64,000 nucleotides of DNA from Actinomycetospora callitridis. Lineage in GTDB: Bacteria > Actinomycetota > Actinomycetes > Mycobacteriales > Pseudonocardiaceae. Position 1 is the first letter of the stretch. Each line of letters starts with the position of its first letter. The notes under the pieces are model-generated. The model searched no databases and had not been told where the DNA came from. It saw only the letters and a list, made by a program, of their open reading frames with translations. The position numbers and the translations under genes are program-made. Shown here one piece after another: positions 51,190-58,928 of the stretch. The stretch covers positions 62,001-126,000 of the forward strand of contig NZ_JAQZAK010000013.1 of NCBI RefSeq assembly GCF_028737265.1, read 5' to 3'.

Positions 51190-52019
51190 AGGCGCGCGGG
51201 CCGGCGACCCGGGCGGGCGGCGAGGGCGTGCGAGACGCCGCTCGCGCTGGTGCGCACCAGCGGCGCGAGCACCGACACCGGCGGCGTGCCCCGGTGCGCG
51301 ACCACCGACAGGGCGGCGACGACCTCGCCGGAGGCGTCCCGGATCGGTGCGGCGACGGAGACGGCGTCCGCGGTGACCTGCCGGTCGCTGACGGCGTAGC
51401 CGCGCTCGCGGACCGCGGCGAGCGCCTCACGGATGCGCACCGGGTCGGAGAGCGTCCACGGCGTGTGGCGCGGGAACGGCCCGGCGAGCACCCGCTCGAC
51501 GACGTCGGCCGGCGCATGGGCGAGCAGCACCAGGCCCACGCCGGTGGCGGTGAGCGCGAACCGGCCGCCGACCCGGGTGAGCACCCCGACCGCGCGGGTG
51601 CCGGCGAGCCGCTCGACGTAGACGACCTCGTCCTCCTCGCGGACCGCCAGCTGCACGTTCTCGCGGGTCACCTGGCAGAGGTCCTCGAGGTAGGGCAGGG
51701 CGCGCTCGCGCAGCCCGGGCCCGCGCGGCGCGAGTGCGCCGACCTCCCAGAGCCGTAGGCCGATCTGGTAGCGCCCGGCGCCGTTGCGCTCGACCGCGCC
51801 CCAGGCCTCGAGCTCGGCGACGAGCCGGTGGGCGGTGGACAGGGGTGTCTCGGCGCGGCGGGCGAGCTCGCTGAGCGTCATCGTCGGGCGGTCGTCGGAG
51901 AACGCGGCGAGCAGCCCGAGCGCGCGGGCCACCACCGGGCCGGTGCTCGCGCTCCGGGCGGCCGCCAGGGCCGTGGGAGGCGGCGCGGTGGCGGGCGGTG
52001 CCGGGTCGGTGACGTCCAT
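51180..52019 (-). CDS. IclR-family regulator
   Basis: Protein of 279 residues. N-terminal winged helix at about 28-85 (LGLLAAFSDDRPTMTLSELARRAETPLSTAHRLVAELEAWG) and the IclR effector domain from 100 on (GLRERALPYLEDLCQVTRENVQLAV; ERGYAVSDRQVTADAVSVAAPIRD). It stands between the MHS carrier and the P450. A palindrome before its start recurs between the P450 and vanA genes, which makes those its likely targets. Confidence 0.9.
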   Translation of the reverse strand: MDVTDPAPPATAPPPTALAAARSASTGPVVARALGLLAAFSDDRPTMTLSELARRAETPLSTAHRLVAELEAWGAVERNGAGRYQIGLRLWEVGALAPRGPGLRERALPYLEDLCQVTRENVQLAVREEDEVVYVERLAGTRAVGVLTRVGGRFALTATGVGLVLLAHAPADVVERVLAGPFPRHTPWTLSDPVRIREALAAVRERGYAVSDRQVTADAVSVAAPIRDASGEVVAALSVVAHRGTPPVSVLAPLVRTSASGVSHALAARPGRRPARLPA

Positions 52020-52085
52020 GTCAACTCCGGGTGTGCTCGAGGGCGCGTCGGAGTCTGCGGGACGCTCTGTGATCGACCCAACACA

Positions 52086-52106
52086 CCTTTCCGGATGCCG
52101 GAAGGG
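52086..52106. promoter_or_regulatory. Candidate IclR operator, box A
   Basis: TTCCGGATGCCGGAA at 52089-52103 is a perfect 6-3-6 inverted repeat, and symmetry continues to 52086-52106 with one mismatched pair. It is about 70 bases before the iclR start. Core CCGGATGCCGG is shared with box B. Confidence 0.6.
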
Positions 52107-52126
52107 CGGAATGGGTTCGGATGGGC

Positions 52127-53314
52127 TCAGGCGGGGACGAACCGGACCGGTACCGAGGCGAAGCCGCGCAGCCAGTTCGACAGACGCGGCGTGGACCCAC
52201 CGGCCGGCTCGAGCCGTGCGACCCGCCGGGCGAGCGTCCCGAGCAGGGCCTCGGCCTCCATCCGCGCGATCACCTGGCCGACGCAGTTGTGCACGCCGGC
52301 CCCGAACGCGGTGTGGCCGGCGGCCCGACGGTGGAGGTCGAACGCGTCGGGGTCGTCCCAGCGTCGCGGGTCGCGGTTGGCGGCGCCGAGCATGAGCAGG
52401 ATCTTGGTGTCGGGGGCGACCACGGCCCCGCTCTCACCACCGACCTCGACCTCGCGGGTGGCGGTGCGGCCGATCACCGGGCTGGGCGTGTGGAACCGCA
52501 GCCCCTCCTCGAACGCCGCCCGTGCGAGGCCCGGGTCGGCGTGCAGCGCCGCCCACTGCGCCGGCCGCCGCGCCAGCTCGTGGATCACCGACGCGAACGC
52601 CAGGATCGTCGTGTCGATCCCCGCGGAGAGGAAGGAGCGCACCAGGAGCGCGGCCTCGTCGGGGGTGATGTCGCCGGAGTCGACGTAGGCGTGGATGGCG
52701 GCCCCGATCCCGTCCGGGGCCAGGGCCTCGCGGCGCATCTGCCAGGCCACGTACTCCCGGGCGCCCTCGCCGCGGCGTTCGGCCTCGTCGCGCAGCACCC
52801 CCGGCGGGCCCATCGACTGGAAGTTGAGGTCGGCGTAGGGCAGCAGGTACTCGCGTCCCTCGGGCGCCATGCCGACCGCGTCGGGCAGCACCGTCATCGG
52901 GAACCGCTCGGCCACCGCGACCGCGGCATCGACCTCGCCCGCGGCCAGGGCGTCGTCGACGACCTCCTCGGCCGCGGCCGCGAAGCGCTCGGCCAGCCCG
53001 GCGAGGGCCCGCGGCTGCAGCACGCGGTTCATCACGCGGCGGGCGCGGGTGTGGGCGGGCGGGTCGGCGTCGAGCAGGACGCTCGGCGGGCGCCACGTCT
53101 CGCCGCGCCGGATGTCGGTGAGCCCGGTGCCCGCGGCCGACGACCACGTCGCCGGGTCGCGGAACGCCGCCGCCACCTCCTCGTGGTGGCCGGTGGCCCA
53201 CACGCCGTGCGCCGGCAGCCACACGAACGGCGCCGCCTCGCGGATTGCGGCGTCGACCGGAAGCGGGTCGGCGAGCACGTCGAGGGCGAACGGGTCCACG
53301 TCCAGCTCCACCAC
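52127..53314 (-). CDS. Cytochrome P450, CYP199-like (para-substituted benzoate O-demethylase)
   Basis: Protein of 395 residues (GTG 53314; GTG 53311 also possible). Heme Cys344 is in FGAGVHNCVGQVIARMEAE, the I-helix is SAGIDTT (230-236) and E270xxR273 is present. Distinctive stretches (TWRPPSVLLDADPPAHTRAR; LGAANRDPRRWDDPDAF; FPMTVLPDAVGM) match my memory of CYP199A4 of Rhodopseudomonas palustris, which demethylates 4-methoxybenzoate and veratrate. No ferredoxin for it is adjacent. It is divergent from vanA, 122 bases apart, with an inverted repeat between. Confidence 0.82.
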   Translation of the reverse strand: MVELDVDPFALDVLADPLPVDAAIREAAPFVWLPAHGVWATGHHEEVAAAFRDPATWSSAAGTGLTDIRRGETWRPPSVLLDADPPAHTRARRVMNRVLQPRALAGLAERFAAAAEEVVDDALAAGEVDAAVAVAERFPMTVLPDAVGMAPEGREYLLPYADLNFQSMGPPGVLRDEAERRGEGAREYVAWQMRREALAPDGIGAAIHAYVDSGDITPDEAALLVRSFLSAGIDTTILAFASVIHELARRPAQWAALHADPGLARAAFEEGLRFHTPSPVIGRTATREVEVGGESGAVVAPDTKILLMLGAANRDPRRWDDPDAFDLHRRAAGHTAFGAGVHNCVGQVIARMEAEALLGTLARRVARLEPAGGSTPRLSNWLRGFASVPVRFVPA

Positions 53315-53355
53315 GTCGTCATGACACCACCGCGCGGCCCGGTCGAGACATCGAT

Positions 53356-53372
53356 CTCCCGGATGCCGGGAG
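53356..53372. promoter_or_regulatory. Candidate IclR operator, box B
   Basis: CTCCCGGATGCCGGGAG is a perfect 7-3-7 inverted repeat in the divergent P450-vanA region, with the same CCGGATGCCGG core as box A. It is about 65 bases before vanA and 42 before the P450 start. Confidence 0.65.
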
Positions 53373-53436
53373 GGTCGTGGCGGGTGGCCGCGGGGCGTCC
53401 GCACGCTCTGACGACCGCCACCACCGAGGAGCCGTC

Positions 53437-54648
53437 GTGACCGCCACCCCCAGCCCGCTGCGCGCCGCGCCCGAGACCTTCGCCCGCCGCGAGTGGCCCC
53501 GCGCCGCCTGGTACGCCGCCGCCTACGACGTCGAGGTGGGCGCCCACCTGCTCCCGCGCACCGTCGCGGGGGCGTCGCTCGTGCTGTTCCGGACGCCGTC
53601 GGGCGAGGCCCGCGCGCTGGAGAACGCGTGCTGGCACCGCCTGCTGCCGCTGTCGGAGGGCAAGCTCCTCGGCGACGAGGTGATGTGCGGCTACCACGGG
53701 CTGCGCTACGACGCCGACGGCCGCTGCACGTTCATGCCCTCGCAGAAGACGGTGAACCCGTCGGCGCGCGTGCGCTCGTATCCCGTCGTGGAGCGCCACC
53801 GCTTCGTCTGGGTCTGGACCGGCGACCCCGCCGACGCCGACCCGGCGACGATCCCCGACCTGCACTGGAACGACGACCCGGCCTGGGCCGGCGACGGGCG
53901 CCTGATCCACGTGGACTGCAACTACAAGCTGATCGTCGACAACCTCATGGACCTCACCCACGAGACGTTCGTGCACGGCGGCAGCATCGGACACCGGTCG
54001 GTGGCCGAGTCGCCGTTCGAGGTGACCCACGGCAAGGGCACCGTGACCGTCACCCGCTGGATGATCGACGTGGAGGCGCCGCCGTTCTGGGCGCGACAGC
54101 TCGAGTGGCGCGGGGCGCCGGCCGGGAACGTCGACCGTTGGCAGATCATCCACTTCACCCCGCCCGGGACGATCGCCATCGACGTCGGCGTCGCCCCCAC
54201 CGGCACCGGCGCGCCCGAGGGCGACCGCTCGCAGGGCGTCAACGGCTTCGTGCTCAACACGATGACCCCGGAGTCGCCCACCTCCACGCACTACTTCTGG
54301 GCCTTCGCCCGCAACTACGCGCTCGGCGACCAGCGGATCACCACGCTGCTGCGCGACGGCGTCTCCGGCGTGTTCGCCGAGGACGAGGAGGTGCTCGCCG
54401 CCCAGCAGCGGGCGATCGACGCGCACCCGGACAAGGAGTTCTACAACCTCAACATCGACGGCGGCGCGATGTGGGCCCGCCGGATGATCGACCTGATGCT
54501 CGCCGCCGAGGACGACTCGTACGCCGAGGCCGGCGCGCAGGCCGAGCGCGACATCGCCGAGCACCACCGCGCCGACCCCGGCGACGGCGCGCAGCGCGAG
54601 GTCGCGCGGGCGCGGGCGGAGGCCGAGCGCGCCCGGAGCGGGTCGTGA
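53437..54648 (+). CDS. vanA: Vanillate O-demethylase oxygenase subunit-like Rieske oxygenase
   Basis: Protein of 403 residues from GTG 53437. Rieske ligands Cys65-x-His67 and Cys84-x2-His87 (NACWHRLLPL; MCGYHGLRYD), and iron site VDNLMDLTHETFVHGGSIG with Asp172, His175 and His180. RREWPRAAWYAAAYDVEV at the start is typical of VanA. It demethylates vanillate or related meta-methoxy benzoates to a catechol and formaldehyde. Coupled with vanB by a four-base overlap. The last 40 residues are an Ala/Glu-rich extension. Confidence 0.88.
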   Translation: MTATPSPLRAAPETFARREWPRAAWYAAAYDVEVGAHLLPRTVAGASLVLFRTPSGEARALENACWHRLLPLSEGKLLGDEVMCGYHGLRYDADGRCTFMPSQKTVNPSARVRSYPVVERHRFVWVWTGDPADADPATIPDLHWNDDPAWAGDGRLIHVDCNYKLIVDNLMDLTHETFVHGGSIGHRSVAESPFEVTHGKGTVTVTRWMIDVEAPPFWARQLEWRGAPAGNVDRWQIIHFTPPGTIAIDVGVAPTGTGAPEGDRSQGVNGFVLNTMTPESPTSTHYFWAFARNYALGDQRITTLLRDGVSGVFAEDEEVLAAQQRAIDAHPDKEFYNLNIDGGAMWARRMIDLMLAAEDDSYAEAGAQAERDIAEHHRADPGDGAQREVARARAEAERARSGS

Positions 54649-55625
54649 GCAGCACCTTCGTCGGCGCCCGGGTCCGCGCGGTGCGGGCCGTGGCCGACGA
54701 GGTGCGCCAGGTGGAGCTCGTCCCCGACGACGGCGCCCGCGCCTACCCACCCGGCAGCCACCTGGACCTCGCGCTGGAGATCGACGGGCTCCCGGTGGTG
54801 CGGTCGTACTCGGTGGTCGGCGCGGCGCCCGAGGACGGCGCCTACCGCATCGCGGTGAAGCTGCTGCCGGACAGTCGCGGCGGTTCGCGCCGGGTGCACG
54901 GGCTCGCGGCGGGCGACCGCCTCGAGCTGCGTCACCCCACCAGCCACTTCGAGCTCGACCCGCGACGACCCGGCTACCTGCTCGTCGCCGGCGGCATCGG
55001 CATCACCCCGCTGGTGGGCATGGCCGAGGTCCTGACCCGCCAGCAGCATCGGACCGGGGCCCCGGTCCGCCTGGCCTACGCCGGACGCCGGCGCGCGGCG
55101 ATGCCGTTCGTCGACCACCTGCGCGGGCTCCTCGGCGACGCCGTCGTCACCGCCGCGGGCGAGGACGGCGAGCGGCTCGACCTCGCCGCGGAGATCTCAG
55201 GCCTGCACCCCGACGGCGAGGTGTACGTCTGCGGGCCGCCGCGGCTCACCGACGCGGTACGGGCGTGCTGGGCCGCGCAGGGCCGCCCGGCGCGAAGGCT
55301 GCGCACCGAGACGTTCGGGACCGCCGGGCGGCACCCGACCGAGGCGTTCGACGTCGAGGTCCGCGACCACGGCCTGACCGTGCACGTCCCGCGCGACCGC
55401 ACCCTGCTCGCGGCGCTGCACGACGCCGGGGTGGAGATGGTGTGGGACTGCCTGCGTGGCGAGTGCGGGCTGTGCACGGTCGGGGTGCTCGGCGACGCCC
55501 CCGTCATCGACCACCGGGACGTCTTCCTCGACGCGGCGGAGCAGGAGGACTCGACCCGGCTCTGCGCGTGCGTCTCGCGGGCGGTCGGCGGGCGCCTCAC
55601 CATCGACACCGGCTTCCGTCCGTGA
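54645..55625 (+). CDS. vanB: Vanillate O-demethylase reductase subunit
   Basis: Protein of 326 residues from GTG 54645. FMN motif RSYSVVG, NAD motif YLLVAGGIGITPLVGMAEVL and VYVCGPPRLTDAV, then a C-terminal plant-type ferredoxin with CLRGECGLCTVGVL and CACVS. Electron donor to VanA. It resembles, but is not close to, the reductase at 26302. Confidence 0.88.
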   Translation: MSSTFVGARVRAVRAVADEVRQVELVPDDGARAYPPGSHLDLALEIDGLPVVRSYSVVGAAPEDGAYRIAVKLLPDSRGGSRRVHGLAAGDRLELRHPTSHFELDPRRPGYLLVAGGIGITPLVGMAEVLTRQQHRTGAPVRLAYAGRRRAAMPFVDHLRGLLGDAVVTAAGEDGERLDLAAEISGLHPDGEVYVCGPPRLTDAVRACWAAQGRPARRLRTETFGTAGRHPTEAFDVEVRDHGLTVHVPRDRTLLAALHDAGVEMVWDCLRGECGLCTVGVLGDAPVIDHRDVFLDAAEQEDSTRLCACVSRAVGGRLTIDTGFRP

Positions 55626-55680
55626 CGGTCCGGGTGGCCGTGAATGCTGGCCCTGCCGTGATCAACGTATAGCGCGGACC

Positions 55681-55699
55681 GGGGCTTGCGGCAAGCCCT
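55681..55699. promoter_or_regulatory. Rifamycin-associated element (RAE)
   Basis: GGGGCTTGCGGCAAGCCCT is a 19-base inverted repeat matching, apart from the last base, the RAE I recall from actinomycete rifamycin-resistance genes. It lies 63 bases upstream of arr. TATAGC at 55668-55673 just before it could be the -10 region. It also resembles a terminator for vanAB, but no U-tract follows. Confidence 0.85.
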
Positions 55700-55761
55700 C
55701 ACCGGCGCCGGAGAATCCCCGCCCGCGAGGCGGAGCGGGAGCGGCGAACCGGGGAGCGGTC

Positions 55762-56208
55762 ATGGCGGGAGAGCAGAGCACGAGCAGCGGGCCGACCCCG
55801 TACGAGGTCCACGAGCCGGGCGTCCTCCTGCACGGCACCAGGGCGGACCTCGCGGTCGGCGACCTGCTGGTCGCCGGCCGCGAGTCGAACTACGAAGCGG
55901 GGCGGATCATGAACCACGTCTACGTGACCGCCACGCTCGACGCCGCGGCCTGGGGCGCCGAGATGGCGCCCGGCGACGGGCCGCCTCGCATCTACCTCGT
56001 CGAGCCCACGGGCGAGATCGAGGACGACCCGAACGTCACCGACAAGAAGCTGCCGGGCAACCCCACCCGCTCCTACCGGACCCGCGAGCCCGTCCGCGTC
56101 GTCGGCGAGCTCGAGGGCTGGACGGGGCACACCGCCGAGCAGCTGCAGGCGATGAAGGACGGCCTCGCCGACCTGCGGCGACGCGGAGCGGCCGTCATCT
56201 TCGACTGA
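55762..56208 (+). CDS. arr: Rifampin ADP-ribosyltransferase
   Basis: Protein of 148 residues, the normal Arr length. Conserved blocks: LLHGTRADLAVGDLL, SNYEAGRIMNHVYVTATLDAA, and IEDDPNVTDKKLPGNPTRSYR, which hold the His-Tyr-Asp triad region of Arr enzymes. It modifies rifamycins at the ansa hydroxyl and so confers intrinsic resistance. GGGGAG precedes the ATG. It is induced by rifamycins through the RAE in other actinomycetes. Confidence 0.95.
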   Translation: MAGEQSTSSGPTPYEVHEPGVLLHGTRADLAVGDLLVAGRESNYEAGRIMNHVYVTATLDAAAWGAEMAPGDGPPRIYLVEPTGEIEDDPNVTDKKLPGNPTRSYRTREPVRVVGELEGWTGHTAEQLQAMKDGLADLRRRGAAVIFD

Positions 56209-56221
56209 CCTCGCCCGTGGC

Positions 56222-56905
56222 TCACCGACGGATCAGCCACCGGCTCCGGAACGTCAGGGCGCGTTCGGTGGCGGCGAGGGCCCCGGCCAGCCCCACGGCG
56301 ATCGTCCCACCGGTGGAGAGACGGATCGGCGAGGTGAACGTGCCGAGGTGCTGGGCGATCACCGGGCTGTGGGTCACCGTGTCGATGCCCTGCAGGAGCG
56401 CGACCGCGCCCGCGGCCAGGAAGACGACGACGGCCACGGCACCGAGGACGGTGCTGGTGCGCGGGAACCGCTCGCCGAACCGGGCGCGCAGGCCCTCCTG
56501 GGTCCTCGGGTGCGGGCGCAGCACGTGCTCGGCACCGTCGTCGGTGACGTGGTGCATGCGTTTGAGCCCGTACTGGCTGGTGGCGACCTCGATGACGCCG
56601 CCGGGCACCGTGAAGGTCGCGGGGAGGTTCGCGCGGGCGACCTGCACGCCGTCGCGGTAGAGGGAGGCGGGGCTCCTCGCGGTGGTGCCGTCGGCCAGGT
56701 GCCGGACGTCGACCTCGAAGAGGTGGCGGTGCCCGGAGCCGTCCGGGAGCTCGAGGGCGAACAGTGAACGGCTCAGGATCTGCCAGAAGCGGAAGTCCTG
56801 GATCGGGCTGCCGTCGCCGGGCTCGACCCTCGAGAGCTGCCGGCGCCGCCGGTCGGTGGTGAACATGGTCGTCGTCCCGTCGGGTGCGGTCGCTGTCCAC
56901 CCCAC
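56222..56905 (-). CDS. Hypothetical membrane protein, LURP/scramblase-like beta domain plus two helices
   Basis: Protein of 227 residues I do not firmly recognise. Residues 1-140 are beta-rich and polar (FRFWQILSRSLFALELPDGSGHRHLFEVDV; ASLYRDGVQVARANLPATFTV), reminiscent of tubby-like/LURP domains but without a diagnostic motif. Two membrane helices follow (about 152-172 and 195-215). GTG at 56905 or ATG at 56866 could start it; neither has a strong site. Convergent with arr, 13 bases apart. Confidence 0.55.
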   Translation of the reverse strand: MGWTATAPDGTTTMFTTDRRRRQLSRVEPGDGSPIQDFRFWQILSRSLFALELPDGSGHRHLFEVDVRHLADGTTARSPASLYRDGVQVARANLPATFTVPGGVIEVATSQYGLKRMHHVTDDGAEHVLRPHPRTQEGLRARFGERFPRTSTVLGAVAVVVFLAAGAVALLQGIDTVTHSPVIAQHLGTFTSPIRLSTGGTIAVGLAGALAATERALTFRSRWLIRR

Positions 56906-56959
56906 CGTCGACCGTGCCGTGGCGGCACACTCCAGAGCTCGTGGCCGAGGCCACAGCCG

Positions 56960-57685
56960 TCAGTCGCCGTGCGGGCCCGTGTCCGGGTGGGCGACGACGG
57001 ACAGGAAGCGGATCGGCAGCTCCACCAGCTCGGTCGGACCGTGGACGCCCTCGCCGTCGAGCTGGAGCGCGTCGCCACGGCGCATGTCGTAGCTCGCGCC
57101 GCCGTGGCTGTAGATCATGTGACCCTCGAGCATGTAGAGCAGCTCGGTGCCGGGGTGCTGGAAGAGGGGGAACACCTCGCTGCGCTCGGTGAGCGTCACG
57201 AGGTGTGCCTCCATCCGCTTGTGCTGCCCGCGCAGACCACCGAGCAGCGTGTAGTCGTGACCCACGCGGGTGCCGCGGGCGACGATCCGCGCGCCCGCGC
57301 CCGCCGGGGTGTGCACCGCCTCGCGGTCGACGTCGGCGCCCCGGAAGAAGGCGGTGACGGGGATGTCGAGGGCGTCGGCGAGCCGGGCGAGGGTCGTGAG
57401 GCTGCACGAGATCTGCGCGTGCTCGATCTTCGAGAGCATCGGCTTCGAGATGCCGGTGCGCACCGCCATCTCGGCCAGCGTCGCCCCGGAGGCCCGGCGC
57501 CGGGCGCGTACCTCCGCGCCGATCGCCCGCTCGAGACGGCCCTCCTGCGACGCCGGGCGATCGACCTCGCGCGCCGCCGGGCCGTGATCGACACCCTGAT
57601 CGACACCCTGATCGACACCCTGACCGGCGGCGTCCGTGTCCGTCGGGCCGTTCGCCCTCGGGCCAGGGACGTCGCGGCGGCTCAT
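56960..57685 (-). CDS. XRE-family regulator with C-terminal cupin
   Basis: Protein of 241 residues. HTH at about 55-110 (ASGATLAEMAVRTGISKPMLSKIEHAQISCSLTTLARLADALDIPV) and a cupin at 150-235 (GTELLYMLEGHMIYSHGGASYDMRRGDALQLDGEGVHGP). Such HTH-cupin proteins regulate amine, polyamine and betaine catabolism. It is the last gene of the 56960-61820 minus-strand group, 16 bases after the amine oxidase. Residues 22-33 are a GVDQ repeat encoded by a 12-bp tandem repeat. Confidence 0.85.
   Translation of the reverse strand: MSRRDVPGPRANGPTDTDAAGQGVDQGVDQGVDHGPAAREVDRPASQEGRLERAIGAEVRARRRASGATLAEMAVRTGISKPMLSKIEHAQISCSLTTLARLADALDIPVTAFFRGADVDREAVHTPAGAGARIVARGTRVGHDYTLLGGLRGQHKRMEAHLVTLTERSEVFPLFQHPGTELLYMLEGHMIYSHGGASYDMRRGDALQLDGEGVHGPTELVELPIRFLSVVAHPDTGPHGD
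57586..57621. repeat. 12-bp tandem repeat, three copies, in frame
   Basis: GATCGACACCCT is repeated exactly three times inside the XRE-cupin gene; on the coding strand it gives GVDQ repeats in the disordered N-terminus. Copy-number change would keep the frame. Confidence 0.9.
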
Positions 57686-57701
57686 GGGGCTCAGTATGCC
57701 G

Positions 57702-58928
57702 TCACCGCATCTGACCGGCCCCGACGTAGGGATGGGGGCTGCGCAGCAGGTCGCCCTCGGCGAAACGGGAGAGCCGGAAGTCCGACTCCGGGATGTCGAC
57801 GTCCCGGCTCTTGCCGTCGACGACGAGGTCGGCGACGAGCCGCCCCACCGAGGGGGCGATCTTGAATCCGTGGCCCGAGAACCCGGCGGCGACGAACAGG
57901 CCGTCGACGGGCGTCTCGGAGATCGCGGGGTTGAAGTCCGGGGTGACGTCGTAGCAGCCGGCGTACGTCGAGGCGATCGACGCGTTCTCCAGCCCGGGGA
58001 ACCGCGTCCCGACCTTCTCGACCGCGAGGTCGAGGAAGTCGGAGCTGGCCTGGTTGGAGTACCGGTCGGGGTCGGCCGGCTCGAGCTCGGCGAGGTCGGA
58101 GTTACCGAAGAGGATTTCCCCGCCGCCGCTGCCCCGATTCCCCGTCGCTGCGCTCGCCTCGCTCCGGACGTACTGCAGCGAGACCAGGTCGGAGAACACG
58201 GGCACCGGCCCGAGGTCCTGGCCGGGGTCGATGAGCACGATCTGCTCGCGGTGGACGGTGATCGGCAGGTCGACGCCGTGCGCGGCGAGCAGCGGCACCG
58301 ACCACGGTCCGGCCGCGAGGACGACGCGGCGCGAGTGGATCCGCGAGCCGTTGGCGAGCTGCACGCCCGTCACCTCTTCGCCCGCGGAGAGGATCCCGGT
58401 GACGGTCGTGCCCTGCCGGAGCCGGACGCCTGCCCGGCGCGCGGCCGCGGCGAAGGCCTGGGCGGTCTGGTAGGCGTCGCCGTACCCGCCGCGTTCCTCC
58501 CACGCGAAGGCGGCGAAGGGCTCGAGGTCGGCCACCGGCCACAGGCGCTGGACCTCGGCGCGGTCGATGTCCTCGGTACGGACGCCGACGGCGCGCTGGT
58601 TCGCCATCGACGCGTGCAGGGCCTCGACGTTCTGCGGGCCGACGCCGACGACGTAGCCGGTCTGGTGGAAGCCGACGTCCGTGCCGAGGACCTCCTCGGC
58701 GTTCTCGAAGACGTCCAGCGCCTGGGTGGCCATGGCGGCCAGGGACGCGACCCCGTAGTGGCAGCGCACGACGCCGGACGACTTGCCGGTCCCGCCGTCG
58801 CCCACGGTGGAGCGCTCGACGATGACGACGTCGGTGACGCCGCGCTCGGCCAGGGCCCAGGCGGTGGCGCAGCCCTCGAGGCCGCCGCCGACGACGACGA
58901 CCTCGGCGGTGTCGGTGCTGGTGCTCAT
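57702..58928 (-). CDS. FAD-dependent amine oxidoreductase (DAO/sarcosine oxidase-like), copy 2
   Basis: Protein of 408 residues, paralog of the 25096-26286 product. Shared blocks include GKSSGVVRCHYGV, FHQTGYVVGVGP and DFRLSRFAEGDLLRSPHPYV to the end. FAD motif VVVVGGGLEGCATAWALAERG. It has about eleven extra residues after QYVR (SEASAATGNRGSGGG region, roughly 58113-58165) that copy 1 lacks. ATG overlaps the end of the mgsC-like gene by four bases. Linked with N-methylglutamate-synthase-like genes, it likely acts on N-methylated amino acids. Confidence 0.87.
   Translation of the reverse strand: MSTSTDTAEVVVVGGGLEGCATAWALAERGVTDVVIVERSTVGDGGTGKSSGVVRCHYGVASLAAMATQALDVFENAEEVLGTDVGFHQTGYVVGVGPQNVEALHASMANQRAVGVRTEDIDRAEVQRLWPVADLEPFAAFAWEERGGYGDAYQTAQAFAAAARRAGVRLRQGTTVTGILSAGEEVTGVQLANGSRIHSRRVVLAAGPWSVPLLAAHGVDLPITVHREQIVLIDPGQDLGPVPVFSDLVSLQYVRSEASAATGNRGSGGGEILFGNSDLAELEPADPDRYSNQASSDFLDLAVEKVGTRFPGLENASIASTYAGCYDVTPDFNPAISETPVDGLFVAAGFSGHGFKIAPSVGRLVADLVVDGKSRDVDIPESDFRLSRFAEGDLLRSPHPYVGAGQMR

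Noticed and set aside
55681..55699. Hairpin after vanB as a plain transcription terminator
   Set aside because: Sequence and distance to arr fit the rifamycin-associated element better and no U-tract follows; termination remains possible as a second role.
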